Below, piece after piece: positions 46,001 to 55,749 of a stretch of 57,935 nucleotides of DNA. The notes below the pieces were generated by a model. The model ran no database searches and was not told where the DNA came from. It worked only from the letters and a program-made list of their open reading frames with translations. Source of the DNA: Lachnoclostridium sp. An169 (GTDB lineage: Bacteria > Bacillota > Clostridia > Lachnospirales > Lachnospiraceae); assembly GCF_002160525.1 (NCBI RefSeq), contig NZ_NFKT01000030.1:1-57935 (forward strand). The letters are read 5' to 3'. Position numbers and translations under genes: made by a program. Numbering within the stretch: the stretch's first letter is position 1; each line of letters starts with the position of its first letter.

Positions 46001-46097
46001 CTGTTTCATGAGAGAAAAAATTCAGGACTCCTGTTTCATCATTATCAGGCGTTTATGTAGCAGGGAAATGTCCTTTCCCTGCCGATTCAGTTAAAAT
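46001..46097 (+). promoter_or_regulatory. Probable AraC-type operator and promoter of the esterase-GH39-GH43 operon
   Basis: CTGTTTCATGAGAGA (46001) and CTGTTTCAT (46031) are direct repeats spaced 30 bases apart. A weak promoter follows: TGTCCT (46069-46074), 17 bases, TAAAAT (46092-46097). A 9-base perfect hairpin GCAGGGAAA-N5-TTTCCCTGC (46060-46082) lies over the -35 region. The same TGTTTCATGAG repeats occur upstream of the operon at 51678. Direct repeats upstream of a poor -35 are typical of AraC-type activation. Confidence 0.55.
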
Positions 46098-46130
46098 AAA
46101 ACACAGGATAGGAAAACTGAGGAGAAAAAT

Positions 46131-47063
46131 ATGTACAGTACAGATCAGGTAAGGAATAACAGAGAAAAATTAAAGAAGCAGGACGCCTGGGCGCAGAGTG
46201 TTGCCAAAAAGGAGTTTATGAAAAATGTTGTGGTTGAAGAAAGACGCTACGGTCCGGAAGAAAGAGAGCGGCTGGATCTGATTTATCCCAAAAAGCGGGG
46301 GACAGGCAGGATGCCGGTGCTGTTCTACATCCATGGAGGCGGCTGGATTGCCGGACGGAAAGAAGCCAGGAGAATTTACTGCGGAAAATTTGCGGAGAGC
46401 GGATATTTTGTGGTGAATATCGAATATACACTGGCTCCGGAAGCAAAATTTCCGACAGCAGTCCGCGAATGTGTGAACGCGGCAGATTATATACTGGACC
46501 ATGCGGAGGAGTACGGTATTGATCCGGACCGTATCGCGGTAGGCGGAGAATCGGCAGGGGGATATTATGCGGCGTTTCTGACTGCGATTGCAAAGAATAA
46601 AAATATTTTACAGGAGATCGGTCTGGAACCGATGCGCCATACCGAATTTGACGTAAAAGCATGTATGCTCAACTGTGCGGCTGTTTCTTTTCGGGAGATG
46701 ATCCGGAGCGGATTTCCGGACGCCGGACTGATGGTATGGGCGTATACGGGATTTACGCCGGATGAAATCACGCGGAGAGAGAGCGAAGAAGCGTTGGTTA
46801 AAATTGAGCCCATAACTTATATGGATCAAAATTTCCCGCCCACGCTTCTGATCTACGGAAGTCTGGATTCTCTCCGTACCAACACGTTTCTTCTGGATCA
46901 GAAGATGACGGAACTTGGAATACCTCACAGACTTTACAAAAGCACCGGTATATTTTACGGGCAGCACACGACGACGATGATACTGAAAAGCAGAAGAGCG
47001 TTTCAGGTGTATGACGATGTGGACGGGTTTTTGAAGGAGCACCTGCAAGTGGGGGCACTCTGA
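46131..47063 (+). CDS. Alpha/beta hydrolase (hormone-sensitive lipase-type esterase)
   Basis: A 310-residue esterase of the alpha/beta fold with the oxyanion-hole motif YIHGGGWI, the nucleophile elbow GGESAGGY (Ser in the middle) and a C-terminal His in GQHTTT. It would cleave ester groups such as acetyl or feruloyl decorations on sugars, judging by its place as the first gene before GH39 and GH43. It has no signal peptide. GAGGAG precedes the ATG. The exact ester is not known. Confidence 0.87.
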   Translation: MYSTDQVRNNREKLKKQDAWAQSVAKKEFMKNVVVEERRYGPEERERLDLIYPKKRGTGRMPVLFYIHGGGWIAGRKEARRIYCGKFAESGYFVVNIEYTLAPEAKFPTAVRECVNAADYILDHAEEYGIDPDRIAVGGESAGGYYAAFLTAIAKNKNILQEIGLEPMRHTEFDVKACMLNCAAVSFREMIRSGFPDAGLMVWAYTGFTPDEITRRESEEALVKIEPITYMDQNFPPTLLIYGSLDSLRTNTFLLDQKMTELGIPHRLYKSTGIFYGQHTTTMILKSRRAFQVYDDVDGFLKEHLQVGAL

Positions 47064-47123
47064 TGCAAATGAACCGCACGTCAGCGAAGGAAAAGCAATA
47101 AATAAAAACAGGAGGACAAGACC

Positions 47124-48773
47124 ATGAAACTGACAATTACAAAGAACATGAAAACCGAACCATTAAACCGTCACTGGCAGTTCTGCGTGGGGAGCGGGCA
47201 TGCTTCCATGGCTCTGCGGGCGGACTATCTGGAGCAGCTTAAGAAGGTACACGGGGAGCTTGGAATTGAAAGAGTCCGTTTCCACGGTATTTTTCACGAT
47301 GATATGCAAGTGTACATGAATCTGGCGGACATGATGCCGCTTCCCGGCGCGGAGAGATTTTCCACGGTGTCTTTCCGGAAGATCGGCATGGTTTATGAAA
47401 ATCTTCTGGCATGTGGAGTGAAGCCTTTCGTAGAGCTGTCCTTTATGCCGAAACATCTGGGAAAGTTGGATGCGCAGACATCCCTGTACTATGGAGGATG
47501 TATTGCTCCGCCGAAGGATGATGAGACATGGAAAGAATGGATCCAGTCGTTTGTGAAGTATCTGATCGGGCGTTTCGGTGCCGAAGAGGTGGAGAGCTGG
47601 CCTTTCGAAGTGTGGAACGAGCCGGATGTCTTTGTGTTCTGGGCGGGAACGAAGGAAGAGTATTATCACATGTATGAGGTGACGGCAAGGGCGGTCAAAG
47701 AGATCGATCCGAAGATTCAGGTGGGAGGTCCTGCGGCTTCCGGAAGTAAATGGGTCGGAAGTTTTCTGAAATACTGCCGGGAGCATGACGTGCCTGTAGA
47801 TTTCATCTCGGTACACCAGTATGCAGGAGATCCCATTGGCGGAGTTGAAGCGTCGGAGAGTCTGGAGGAGGAACGGGACCCGTCGGAAGTGACGGCGGAC
47901 CTATCCGTGATGGCACAGATCTTCAGCAAAGCGGAAGGCGGCAGTTTCCTGGAAGGGCTCAGAATGATAATGCCGGACAAGTCAGAGCTGACTGATGTGC
48001 CGGGAGATGCTTTCCGGAAAAATGCAGCGATTGTGAAGAAACAGGCAGACGGACTTCCGGTTTACTATACCGAATGGAACGAGAATGCGATCTTTTCCTC
48101 CTATACGAACGACACGCGCAAGCCTGCGGCTTATATTGTGAAGGCGGCGCTTGACACGGAAAAACTGGTAACAGGTTCTTCCGTCTGGTGCTTTTCCGAT
48201 ATTTTTGAGGAGTGTTCCGAGATTCACGAGGAATTCCACGGCGGGTTTGGCCTGCTGACGCACAGCGGAATACCGAAACCGGCTTATCAGGCGATGAAAC
48301 TGCTCGCAGAGCTTGGAAACAATCGAATCGTTCTCGGAGAAGCGGAAGAAAACGGAAGCGCGGAGCCGGGCGATGAAAGCATACAGAATATTCAGCGCAA
48401 GGCGGAAAATGGTATCGAAGTCGCTGCCTTTGTGGATGCCCCCGAACAACCGGGGAAAATTCAGATTCTTCTCTACCGTCAGAAGATGAAGAATCTGCCT
48501 CTGCCAAAAGAGAGCGTGACCGTGGAAATCGAACTGGACAGGCGTCCCCGGGACATTTTTCTGGAACGAATTGATGAGGATCACTGCAATCCGCTGCGGC
48601 TCTGGGAGGAGATGGGTTCGCCCCAGGAGTTAAACCGGACACAGAAAGCAGAGATGCTTGAAAAGTCAGCGCTTAAGAAAGAAAAGGCGGAATATGTGTA
48701 CGAGAACGGGAAACTTACGCTGACTGCCGAACTTGGCACAAACGATGTATGGATGTACACGATTATCTGCTGA
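47124..48773 (+). CDS. Glycoside hydrolase family 39 (beta-xylosidase-like)
   Basis: A 549-residue GH39 protein. The barrel opens with HWQFCVGSGHAS and carries the acid/base in VWNEPD (Glu166) and the nucleophile in YTEWNE (Glu317); a C-terminal beta domain ends in DVWMYTI. GH39 contains beta-xylosidases and alpha-L-iduronidases; the length and the GH43 neighbour favour beta-xylosidase, but iduronidase-like activity is not excluded given the sulfatase nearby. No signal peptide. AGGAGG lies before the ATG, 60 bases after the esterase gene. Confidence 0.88.
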   Translation: MKLTITKNMKTEPLNRHWQFCVGSGHASMALRADYLEQLKKVHGELGIERVRFHGIFHDDMQVYMNLADMMPLPGAERFSTVSFRKIGMVYENLLACGVKPFVELSFMPKHLGKLDAQTSLYYGGCIAPPKDDETWKEWIQSFVKYLIGRFGAEEVESWPFEVWNEPDVFVFWAGTKEEYYHMYEVTARAVKEIDPKIQVGGPAASGSKWVGSFLKYCREHDVPVDFISVHQYAGDPIGGVEASESLEEERDPSEVTADLSVMAQIFSKAEGGSFLEGLRMIMPDKSELTDVPGDAFRKNAAIVKKQADGLPVYYTEWNENAIFSSYTNDTRKPAAYIVKAALDTEKLVTGSSVWCFSDIFEECSEIHEEFHGGFGLLTHSGIPKPAYQAMKLLAELGNNRIVLGEAEENGSAEPGDESIQNIQRKAENGIEVAAFVDAPEQPGKIQILLYRQKMKNLPLPKESVTVEIELDRRPRDIFLERIDEDHCNPLRLWEEMGSPQELNRTQKAEMLEKSALKKEKAEYVYENGKLTLTAELGTNDVWMYTIIC

Positions 48774-48896
48774 TATCTCGGAAATTTGTTGATATCACGA
48801 TAATCTTCTGAAATTACGATTCGATATGGGAAAAGGAAACGACGGATCGGGATAAAAGAATCTGAACAAAAATAGATGAGAAAGGAAGAAAAAACG

Positions 48897-50372
48897 ATGA
48901 AAAACCAACTTGGAATGAATCCTTATCTTCCGGGAACAGAGTATGTCCCGGACGGGGAACCACACATTTTCGGAGACCGGCTGTATGTGTACGGCTCCCA
49001 TGACCGCTTTAACGGCAGCGGATACTGTCAGGAGCCATATGTCTGCTGGTCGGCACCGACGGATGACCTGACGGACTGGAGATATGAGGGGGTGATCCTG
49101 GAGAAGGGTCAGGACCCTCTGGATCCGGATGGAGATAAAAATTATTATGCGCCGGACGCCGTGCAGGGACCGGACGGAAGATATTATCTGTATTATTCTA
49201 TCGAGGAGAGCAGCGTGATTTCTGTCGCCGTGTGCGATACACCGGCGGGAGCATATCATTTTCTCGGACATGTGTCGGATAAAGAGGGGAGGATGCTGGG
49301 AATGCGGGAGAATGATCCCTCCCAGTTTGACCCGGCAGTTCTGGCAGATGATGACGGAAAAGTATACCTGTATTCCGGCAACTGTCTTCCGGTGCCGGGA
49401 CTGGATCCGGGAAACAGAAAGGGTTCCTTTGTCTGTGAACTGGAGCCGGATATGGTGACGATGAAGACGGAACAGAAGCTGCTCACATCAGGCGGAGAGA
49501 ACTGCTTCGCGGAGAACCCTTTTTTTGAGGCCTCCTCCATCCGGAAATTTAACGGGAAATATTATTTCATTTATTCGCCCCTGCCGAACGTACATAATCT
49601 CTGCTATGCAGTCAGCGATTATCCGGACCGGGATTTCCGTTATCAGGGCGTTCTGGTGTCGAATGCGGATATCTTTGACGGACAGGAAGAAACTTACGCT
49701 CTGACCTACTGGGGAAACAATCACGGCAGCCTTGTGGAAGTGAACGGGGAATATTATGTTTTCTACCACAGACATACGAATAAATCCGGATGGAACCGGC
49801 AGGGGTGCGCGGAAAAGATCCGCATGAACACGGACGGAACGTTCCGGCAGGCAGAGCTGACGTCAGGCGGTTTAAGAGGCGTGCTTCCGGCAAAAGCGAC
49901 TTACAGCTGCAATGCGGCATGCCACCTGCGCAAAAAGAATATGGCGCCTTATGCGCCGTTTCAGTTTACGGCATTTGACGAAAACGACCCATACCTGACA
50001 CAGGAAGAGGGTACGGTCAACCAGTATATCGCCAATTTCCGTGATGGTTCCCGGACGGATTACCGCTATTTTTCCTTTGACGGGACAGAGAACACTGTCC
50101 GCTTTACCTGCCGCGGAGACGGGAAGGGTGAGCTGGTGCTCTGTGACCTGAAAGAAAACAGAGAATTTGCCCGGATTGAGGTCACCCCCACAGAAAAATG
50201 GAGTGAATTTTCCGGGGAGATTACAGGAATGACCCGGGATAAAATCACAGGCGGGACTCCGAATGAGGCTCCAGGCGCCGGAGGGCAGTTAAAAGGGATT
50301 GTTTCTCTTGGCGTGACCTACCGGGGAACCGGCGCGGTGGATCTTCTGGATTTCACATTTGAGATGGCGTGA
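48897..50372 (+). CDS. Glycoside hydrolase family 43 with C-terminal carbohydrate-binding-like domain
   Basis: A 491-residue protein. The five-bladed propeller (to about 330) has PDGEPHIFGDRLYVYGSHD with the catalytic base, YYAPDAVQGPDG with the pKa-modulating Asp, and the acid Glu in a blade around FFEASSIRKFNGKYY. The last ~130 residues resemble a CBM6-type jelly roll (RYFSFDGTENTVRF). The family covers beta-xylosidases and alpha-L-arabinofuranosidases. The start at 48897 is chosen because AAAGGAAG lies upstream. It follows GH39 by 124 bases and converges with the AraC gene. Confidence 0.87.
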   Translation: MKNQLGMNPYLPGTEYVPDGEPHIFGDRLYVYGSHDRFNGSGYCQEPYVCWSAPTDDLTDWRYEGVILEKGQDPLDPDGDKNYYAPDAVQGPDGRYYLYYSIEESSVISVAVCDTPAGAYHFLGHVSDKEGRMLGMRENDPSQFDPAVLADDDGKVYLYSGNCLPVPGLDPGNRKGSFVCELEPDMVTMKTEQKLLTSGGENCFAENPFFEASSIRKFNGKYYFIYSPLPNVHNLCYAVSDYPDRDFRYQGVLVSNADIFDGQEETYALTYWGNNHGSLVEVNGEYYVFYHRHTNKSGWNRQGCAEKIRMNTDGTFRQAELTSGGLRGVLPAKATYSCNAACHLRKKNMAPYAPFQFTAFDENDPYLTQEEGTVNQYIANFRDGSRTDYRYFSFDGTENTVRFTCRGDGKGELVLCDLKENREFARIEVTPTEKWSEFSGEITGMTRDKITGGTPNEAPGAGGQLKGIVSLGVTYRGTGAVDLLDFTFEMA

Positions 50373-50382
50373 CGGAATCCCT

Positions 50383-51465
50383 TTATCCCTGATGTTCTTT
50401 TCTCCAGGCGGATGGAGTGACGCCGTTTCGCAGCTTGAAGACTTTGCTTAAGTGCGAAGCGGCGGTAAATCCGCACAGATAGGCAATATTTTCCAGTGTA
50501 AAATCCGTGTCGGCAAGGTACTGCTGTGCCATGTCGAGGCGGATGTTCATGAGCAGGGTGTTGAATGTGTCCCCTGTCTTCTCTTTGATAATTCTGCACA
50601 CATACTGTTTGCTGAAATGAATATTTTCCGCAGCAGAGGTAAGGTCTGCAGTGCGGTAATTCTGTTTCAGATAATCCAATATTTCCTGATACTGCCGGTC
50701 AGTCCGGCTCACCTTTACAGAAGAATCGATCTGCACATGAGGATCCCGGAGCATCATGGCAAAGAGCAGGGAGAGATAGTTCTTCATTACGCTGTTGCTG
50801 TATTTGTCCCGGTTCACATACTCGGCAAAGAGCGTCAGCACAAGATTGCGCAGGTGCTCCTGGTTTGAGGTGTGGACGGCAAGGTAGGTCATGGCGTGTC
50901 CGCTTTCCAGTGTCTTTGTGATAAATGCAGTGATGGCGGCATCCTCCAGAAAAATGGACTTATATTCGGCGGACACATAGGAGTGTCGCAGGTTCAGACA
51001 GACACAGATACTCTCCGGTTCTGTGAAAAGCGCATAGTAAACTTCCGGGGGAACGATGTAAAAATCGCCGGGATTTAACGAGAATGATTCTGTGTCAAGC
51101 TCCAGACTGCCGGAACCTTCCATAAGGTAGATCACAGTATAATAATTGCATTTGTGCCGGATCGGGTTGGGAAAATTAAACTGCTTTGCCACGGAAAAAT
51201 CATATCCGGTCAGGATGTTGGCAGAATCCGTAATCTCCTCCAGATCGGTGACATATTTGGGAATGACCATATCGGGAGTAAATGAGTAGGGAAAATAAAA
51301 CCGTGCCAGGTTATGGCTGCGGATCACATAGTTGTCAAAATATTCGATGTAGGTCTCGTATTTCACAAAATTTTTCGGCTCTCTGGAATACTCCATATAA
51401 GAGATTTCCAGACTGTTCAGGTTCTGGAGGATGTGATAGATCTGCATTTCATCTGTGATTTTCAT
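50383..51465 (-). CDS. AraC-family regulator with cupin sensor, probable master of both flanking operons
   Basis: A 360-residue regulator. The N-terminal part is followed by a cupin core (LMEGSGSLELDTESFSLNPG, in part) around residues 130-180 and a C-terminal helix-turn-helix pair (HFSKQYVCRIIKEKTG; ENIAYLCGFTAASHLSKVF). It is divergent from the GPH-GH2-sulfatase operon and convergent to the GH43 gene. The direct repeats TGTTTCATGAG found upstream of both operons are its most likely binding sites. The ribosome site before the ATG is weak. Confidence 0.88.
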   Translation of the reverse strand: MKITDEMQIYHILQNLNSLEISYMEYSREPKNFVKYETYIEYFDNYVIRSHNLARFYFPYSFTPDMVIPKYVTDLEEITDSANILTGYDFSVAKQFNFPNPIRHKCNYYTVIYLMEGSGSLELDTESFSLNPGDFYIVPPEVYYALFTEPESICVCLNLRHSYVSAEYKSIFLEDAAITAFITKTLESGHAMTYLAVHTSNQEHLRNLVLTLFAEYVNRDKYSNSVMKNYLSLLFAMMLRDPHVQIDSSVKVSRTDRQYQEILDYLKQNYRTADLTSAAENIHFSKQYVCRIIKEKTGDTFNTLLMNIRLDMAQQYLADTDFTLENIAYLCGFTAASHLSKVFKLRNGVTPSAWRKEHQG

Positions 51466-51529
51466 TGGTATACCCCGCTTTCCGAGATGATATAACCAGT
51501 ATAATCACTGGCTTCGGAAAAAGCAAGTT

Positions 51530-51617
51530 TGTTTCATGAGGTATAAGAAGTAAATCTGTTTCATGAGAGATAAATTTTATGAAAAAGATTCACAGACTGC
51601 CGAAAGGAATGTATACC
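51530..51617 (+). promoter_or_regulatory. AraC-type direct repeats and promoter of the GPH-GH2-sulfatase operon
   Basis: TGTTTCATGAG occurs at 51530-51540 and 51557-51567 (27 bases start to start). A promoter follows 22 bases later: TTCACA (51589-51594), 17 bases, TATACC (51612-51617). This is the normal layout for an AraC-type activator. The same element is found at 46001 and, shortened, at 46031. Confidence 0.65.
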
Positions 51618-51677
51618 GTTGATTTTCAGAATCCGGCGGAAAATATAAAATAAATGTAAATAAAGGAGGTACAGGAA

Positions 51678-53195
51678 ATGAGTACACAGACAAAAAGATT
51701 AAACATTGCCGATGAAAAATTTTCCGGCAAAAAAGCGCTGGGATTTTCCCTGGTCAGGCTGGGAAATATTCTGGCGGGACTGATGATCGGGGAGATTACC
51801 TACTTTGCAACGAACAGCCTGGCGCTGACCGCTGCAGCGATTTCGGCAGGCGTGGCATTTAAGACGGCGCTGGACGCGGTGACGGACCTGATCATGGGAA
51901 CCATCGTTGACCGGACCCACACGAAATACGGAAAGGCAAGACCCTACATTCTTGCAGGTATCCTGATGTGGATTACCCTGGTGGCATGTTTCGCCATACC
52001 GACAGGCTGGTTTGACGGACTGGATGCGAATCAGAGAAATCTGTGGATGGTAATTTACCTGACAGTATTCAGCGCACTTCACAGTGCGGTATTTTCCACC
52101 ATGGTAAATATCGCTTATGAGACTCATATCAAACGCGCCATTGTAAAGGAAGAGAACCGAATTAAAACACTGACGATTATCGGCGTGATCTACGCGGTGG
52201 GATCACTGGTGCTTCAGATAGCACTTCCGGCAATCATTAATATTTTTCAGGGCTCCCAGACAGGATTTATTCTGATGTCACTTGTGACAGCAGTCTTTGG
52301 AATTGTCGCATGTATCGTCTGCTTCTTCCTCTGTCCGGAATATACTGAGGAAGAACTGGCAGCTTTCGGCGGATATGATGTGGAGGAGGCACAGAAGAAG
52401 GTGCCGGTGGGAGAGTTCTTAAAGGACGTATTAAAGAACAAATACCTGGTGATGTATACATGCATTAACTTCCTCTACATGATTATCCTGATGAGTTCCT
52501 TTACCACGGGACAGTACTATTTCCAGTATGTATTCGGAAATCTGGGGACATTTTCCATTGTAATGGCGATGTCGGCGATCCTGCTTCCTCTTTACGCCTT
52601 CATCCCGAAGCTGTGCAGGAAATTCGGCGTGGCTGCGGTGATCCGTTTCACCATGATTATCGCAGTAATCGGTGTGATCATCCGTCTTCTCGTGCCGGGA
52701 CTTCTTCCGACCCAGTGCATCGGATACCTCTGCGTGAGCCTTCCCAATATCTTCGTGGCATGTGTGGGCTCCCAGATCAACTTTGAACTGATGGAGTACG
52801 GACGTTATAAAACAGGCGTGATTGCAGAAGGAATGTATTCCGCATTTGTCAGCTTTGCCCAGAAGATGGCGACGAGCCTGAGCAGCCTTCTGATCGGAGT
52901 GATCCTTTCGGTCAGCGGATTCGATGCTTTGACGGCAGCAGTGGTAAATAATGACTTCACAAGCTGGGAAGAGCTGGCCGCTCTTGGAACAAAAGGATTC
53001 GAACAGTATGTGGAAGGCGGGGCGCAGACCGTGTCCGATGCGCTTGCAGGCATCAACTTTGCATACAACTGGATGCCGCTGATCTTCCTGGTGATCTGTA
53101 TCATCCTGTTTGGTTTCTTCCATCTGGAGAGAGATCTTAAGAAACTCCGTGTGGAGAACGGGCTCAATGAAGATGGAAGCTTGAAGGAGCAGTAA
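51678..53195 (+). CDS. GPH-family sugar symporter (MFS type)
   Basis: A 505-residue transporter with twelve membrane spans and the GPH loop motif MGTIVDRTHTKYGKARPY (the MelB-type D-R-T-x4-G-KxRP pattern). It would bring glycosides or oligosaccharides into the cell with Na+ or H+. It is the first gene of an operon with GH2 (13 bases later) and a sulfatase, so its substrate may be a sulfated beta-glycoside. GGAGGT precedes the ATG. It is an intact relative of the half gene at 20366. Confidence 0.93.
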   Translation: MSTQTKRLNIADEKFSGKKALGFSLVRLGNILAGLMIGEITYFATNSLALTAAAISAGVAFKTALDAVTDLIMGTIVDRTHTKYGKARPYILAGILMWITLVACFAIPTGWFDGLDANQRNLWMVIYLTVFSALHSAVFSTMVNIAYETHIKRAIVKEENRIKTLTIIGVIYAVGSLVLQIALPAIINIFQGSQTGFILMSLVTAVFGIVACIVCFFLCPEYTEEELAAFGGYDVEEAQKKVPVGEFLKDVLKNKYLVMYTCINFLYMIILMSSFTTGQYYFQYVFGNLGTFSIVMAMSAILLPLYAFIPKLCRKFGVAAVIRFTMIIAVIGVIIRLLVPGLLPTQCIGYLCVSLPNIFVACVGSQINFELMEYGRYKTGVIAEGMYSAFVSFAQKMATSLSSLLIGVILSVSGFDALTAAVVNNDFTSWEELAALGTKGFEQYVEGGAQTVSDALAGINFAYNWMPLIFLVICIILFGFFHLERDLKKLRVENGLNEDGSLKEQ

Positions 53196-53208
53196 GGAGT
53201 GTCAATAT

Positions 53209-55713
53209 ATGATTTGCAGAAAATGGAATCAGAACTGGCTTTTCCATAATGACATACATAATACGGGGGAGATTACGGTAAATCTCCCCCATGATGCGAT
53301 GCAGACGGAAAAGCGTCTCCCGGGGATGAAAAACGGCGCGGCAGCAGGTTTTTTCCCGGGAGGAAGATATGTATATAAAAAGAAACTTTTCGGGGAAGAG
53401 GAATACCGGGGAAAGACGGTACTCCTGGAATTTGAAGGGATCTATATGAAATCTTCCGTCTATTTAAACGGAGAGAAGATCGGAGGCTGGATCTACGGGT
53501 ATACGGGATTCTACGTGGATCTGACAGACCGCCTGAAAATCGGAGAAGACAACGAGATCCTCGTGGTGGCGGACAATTCCCAGACCCCGAACAGCCGTTG
53601 GTATACGGGAAGCGGGATTTACCGGAATGTAAATCTGATCGTGGGCGACAGGAGGCATATTCTGCCGGACGGGATCTCTGTGCGGACAGTTTCTGTCGGC
53701 GCCGGTTCAGCCCCGGCGGTGATCGAGGTGGCAGTGAAAGTTTCAAGAGAGGCGGAAGAATGCCAGGTTGAGATAGAGGTTTACGAAGCCGGGAAAGCGG
53801 ATGATGCCGGTAAAGCGAATCAGCGGGAAGCAAATCAGCGGGAAGCAGATCAAAGGAAAGACAAACAGGGGAAAGAAAGTGACAGTGACCGGAAACTTGC
53901 AGCCTCCGGAACCGGAAATCCCTGCCGCATCGAAGTGCCCCGGGCAAAGCTGTGGGACGCGGAACATCCGAATCTCTATACAGTGAAAGTGAACCTGAAA
54001 AAAGATGGAGAAATCTGCGACACTCAGGAGATCGTCACTGGAATCCGAACTCTTTCGTGGAGCGCAGCGGGCGGTCTGCAGGTAAATGGAAAAACGGTGA
54101 AATTAAGGGGCGGCTGTATTCATCACGACAACGGGATTCTGGGGGCATGTGCGTTTGACAAAGCAGAATACCGGAAGATCCGGCTGTTGAAAGAAGCCGG
54201 ATTCAACGCCATCCGATCCGCTCACAACCCGTGCAGCAAGGCTCTTCTGGCAGCCTGCGACCGGTTGGGCATGTATGTCATGGATGAGACCTTTGACCAG
54301 TGGCAGATGCAGAAGACAGATTATGACTACGGTCTGTACTTTGACGAGGAATGGCAGAAGGATCTGGAAGCCATGATCCGCAAGGACCGGAACCATCCCT
54401 CCGTTGTGATATATTCCATTGGAAATGAGATTGCAGATACCGGAAAGGAAAGCGGAGCGAAAATCAGCAGAATGCTCACCGAATACTGCCATGAAATGGA
54501 CGGCAGCCGTCCGGTTACAAACGGCATTAACCCGGTAGTTTCCACCATGGGCGGGGCGCTGAACAACGGGAAGACGACGAAGGATGATGTGGTGGATCCC
54601 TACCAGGAGACGAAGAACGCCCAGGCCACCGCAAGCCTTCTTGCAAATATGATCGCCACGGCGGCGCCGTTTATCTCCAAGATGATGGGAAAACCGAAAA
54701 AGGTGGAGAAGCTGTTAAAGCCATGCTTCGATGAGATCGATATTGTGGGATACAACTATGCGGATCACTGTTATGAGCCCCATCATGAATATGATCCGAA
54801 ACGGATTATGGTTGGATCAGAGACCTATCCGCAAAGTGTCGCCATGCGCTGGCCTCTGATCGAAAAACGACCTTATATTATCGGAGATTTTATGTGGACC
54901 GCCATGGATTACCTGGGGGAGGCGGGAATCGGCGTTCCCCTTTACGGAACAACACGTGGCGGATTCAACCGTCCTTATCCCTGTGTCAGCGGCGGCTGCG
55001 GCGTGCTTGATCTGATCGGTTACCGGGAGGCGGAAAGCTACCAGGCGGCAGCGGCCTGGGGACAGTACCATAAGCCTTACATTGGCGTCCGTCCGGTGAA
55101 CCACTCCGGAGAAAAGTATTTCTTCGGCACATGGCGGGGAACAGACGCTGTGTCAAGCTGGACATGGCCGGGCTGTGAGGGCAGGAATGCCGAGATTGAA
55201 GTGTACAGCGAAGGAGCTCAGGTGGAGCTGTTCCAGGACGGCAGATCTCTGGGGAAAAAGCCTCTGGAATTCTCCTGCGCCAGATTTGAGACAACCTACA
55301 GACCGGGAACTCTGAAAGCGGTAAGCTATGATAAGAACGGCGCAGTTCTGGGAGAAGAAGAGCTGAAGACGGCAGGAGAGAAGACGGTGCTCACCGTAAA
55401 ACCGGAGGAGTCCGCCCTGAAAGCAGACGGAGACGACATGACTTTTGTGGCAGTGGAGCTGACCGATGAGGAGGGGATTATAAAAATGCTCTCCGACAGG
55501 AAAGTTACAGTCCATGTGACAGGAGCCGGAACACTCGCTGCAGTCGGCAGCGGGCAGCCCGTGACAGAAGAGCCTTTTACCGGAAACAGCTATACGACCT
55601 GGAAGGGAAGAATAGGATTCTATGTTAGAAGCACCGGAGAAACCGGGACGGCTGAGGTTACTGTGGAGGCGGATGGGGTGGAACCGGTGAGGATGTCCCT
55701 GGAGTTTGCGTAG
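53209..55713 (+). CDS. Glycoside hydrolase family 2 enzyme (beta-galactosidase/beta-glucuronidase type)
   Basis: An 834-residue GH2 protein, paralogous to that at 17953. It has the sugar-binding domain, immunoglobulin-like domain, and catalytic barrel with the acid/base in YSIGNEI (Glu407) and nucleophile in VGSETYPQ (Glu538), then C-terminal beta domains. Residues 193-232 are a charged, repeat-like insert (NQREA units) in the immunoglobulin-like domain, absent from the paralogue. There is no signal peptide. Being cotranscribed with a GPH importer and a Cys-type sulfatase, it probably acts on a sugar that is imported and desulfated in the cytoplasm. Confidence 0.92.
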   Translation: MICRKWNQNWLFHNDIHNTGEITVNLPHDAMQTEKRLPGMKNGAAAGFFPGGRYVYKKKLFGEEEYRGKTVLLEFEGIYMKSSVYLNGEKIGGWIYGYTGFYVDLTDRLKIGEDNEILVVADNSQTPNSRWYTGSGIYRNVNLIVGDRRHILPDGISVRTVSVGAGSAPAVIEVAVKVSREAEECQVEIEVYEAGKADDAGKANQREANQREADQRKDKQGKESDSDRKLAASGTGNPCRIEVPRAKLWDAEHPNLYTVKVNLKKDGEICDTQEIVTGIRTLSWSAAGGLQVNGKTVKLRGGCIHHDNGILGACAFDKAEYRKIRLLKEAGFNAIRSAHNPCSKALLAACDRLGMYVMDETFDQWQMQKTDYDYGLYFDEEWQKDLEAMIRKDRNHPSVVIYSIGNEIADTGKESGAKISRMLTEYCHEMDGSRPVTNGINPVVSTMGGALNNGKTTKDDVVDPYQETKNAQATASLLANMIATAAPFISKMMGKPKKVEKLLKPCFDEIDIVGYNYADHCYEPHHEYDPKRIMVGSETYPQSVAMRWPLIEKRPYIIGDFMWTAMDYLGEAGIGVPLYGTTRGGFNRPYPCVSGGCGVLDLIGYREAESYQAAAAWGQYHKPYIGVRPVNHSGEKYFFGTWRGTDAVSSWTWPGCEGRNAEIEVYSEGAQVELFQDGRSLGKKPLEFSCARFETTYRPGTLKAVSYDKNGAVLGEEELKTAGEKTVLTVKPEESALKADGDDMTFVAVELTDEEGIIKMLSDRKVTVHVTGAGTLAAVGSGQPVTEEPFTGNSYTTWKGRIGFYVRSTGETGTAEVTVEADGVEPVRMSLEFA
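53818..53877 (+). repeat. 15-bp tandem repeat inside the GH2 gene
   Basis: AATCAGCGGGAAGCA is present twice in a row (53818-53847), then twice more in decayed form (GATCAAAGGAAAGAC, AAACAGGGGAAAGAA). Just before it GCCGGGAAAGCG is also duplicated. The units encode NQREA-like steps, keep the frame and fall in a surface linker. Confidence 0.75.
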
Positions 55714-55749
55714 AGATTATTTACAGAAAACGGTGAGGTGAGAACAGAT

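Noticed and set aside
46060..46082. Hairpin GCAGGGAAA/TTTCCCTGC as a terminator
   Set aside because: No T tract follows, and no intact gene on the plus strand ends before it; it falls on the probable promoter region of the esterase operon.
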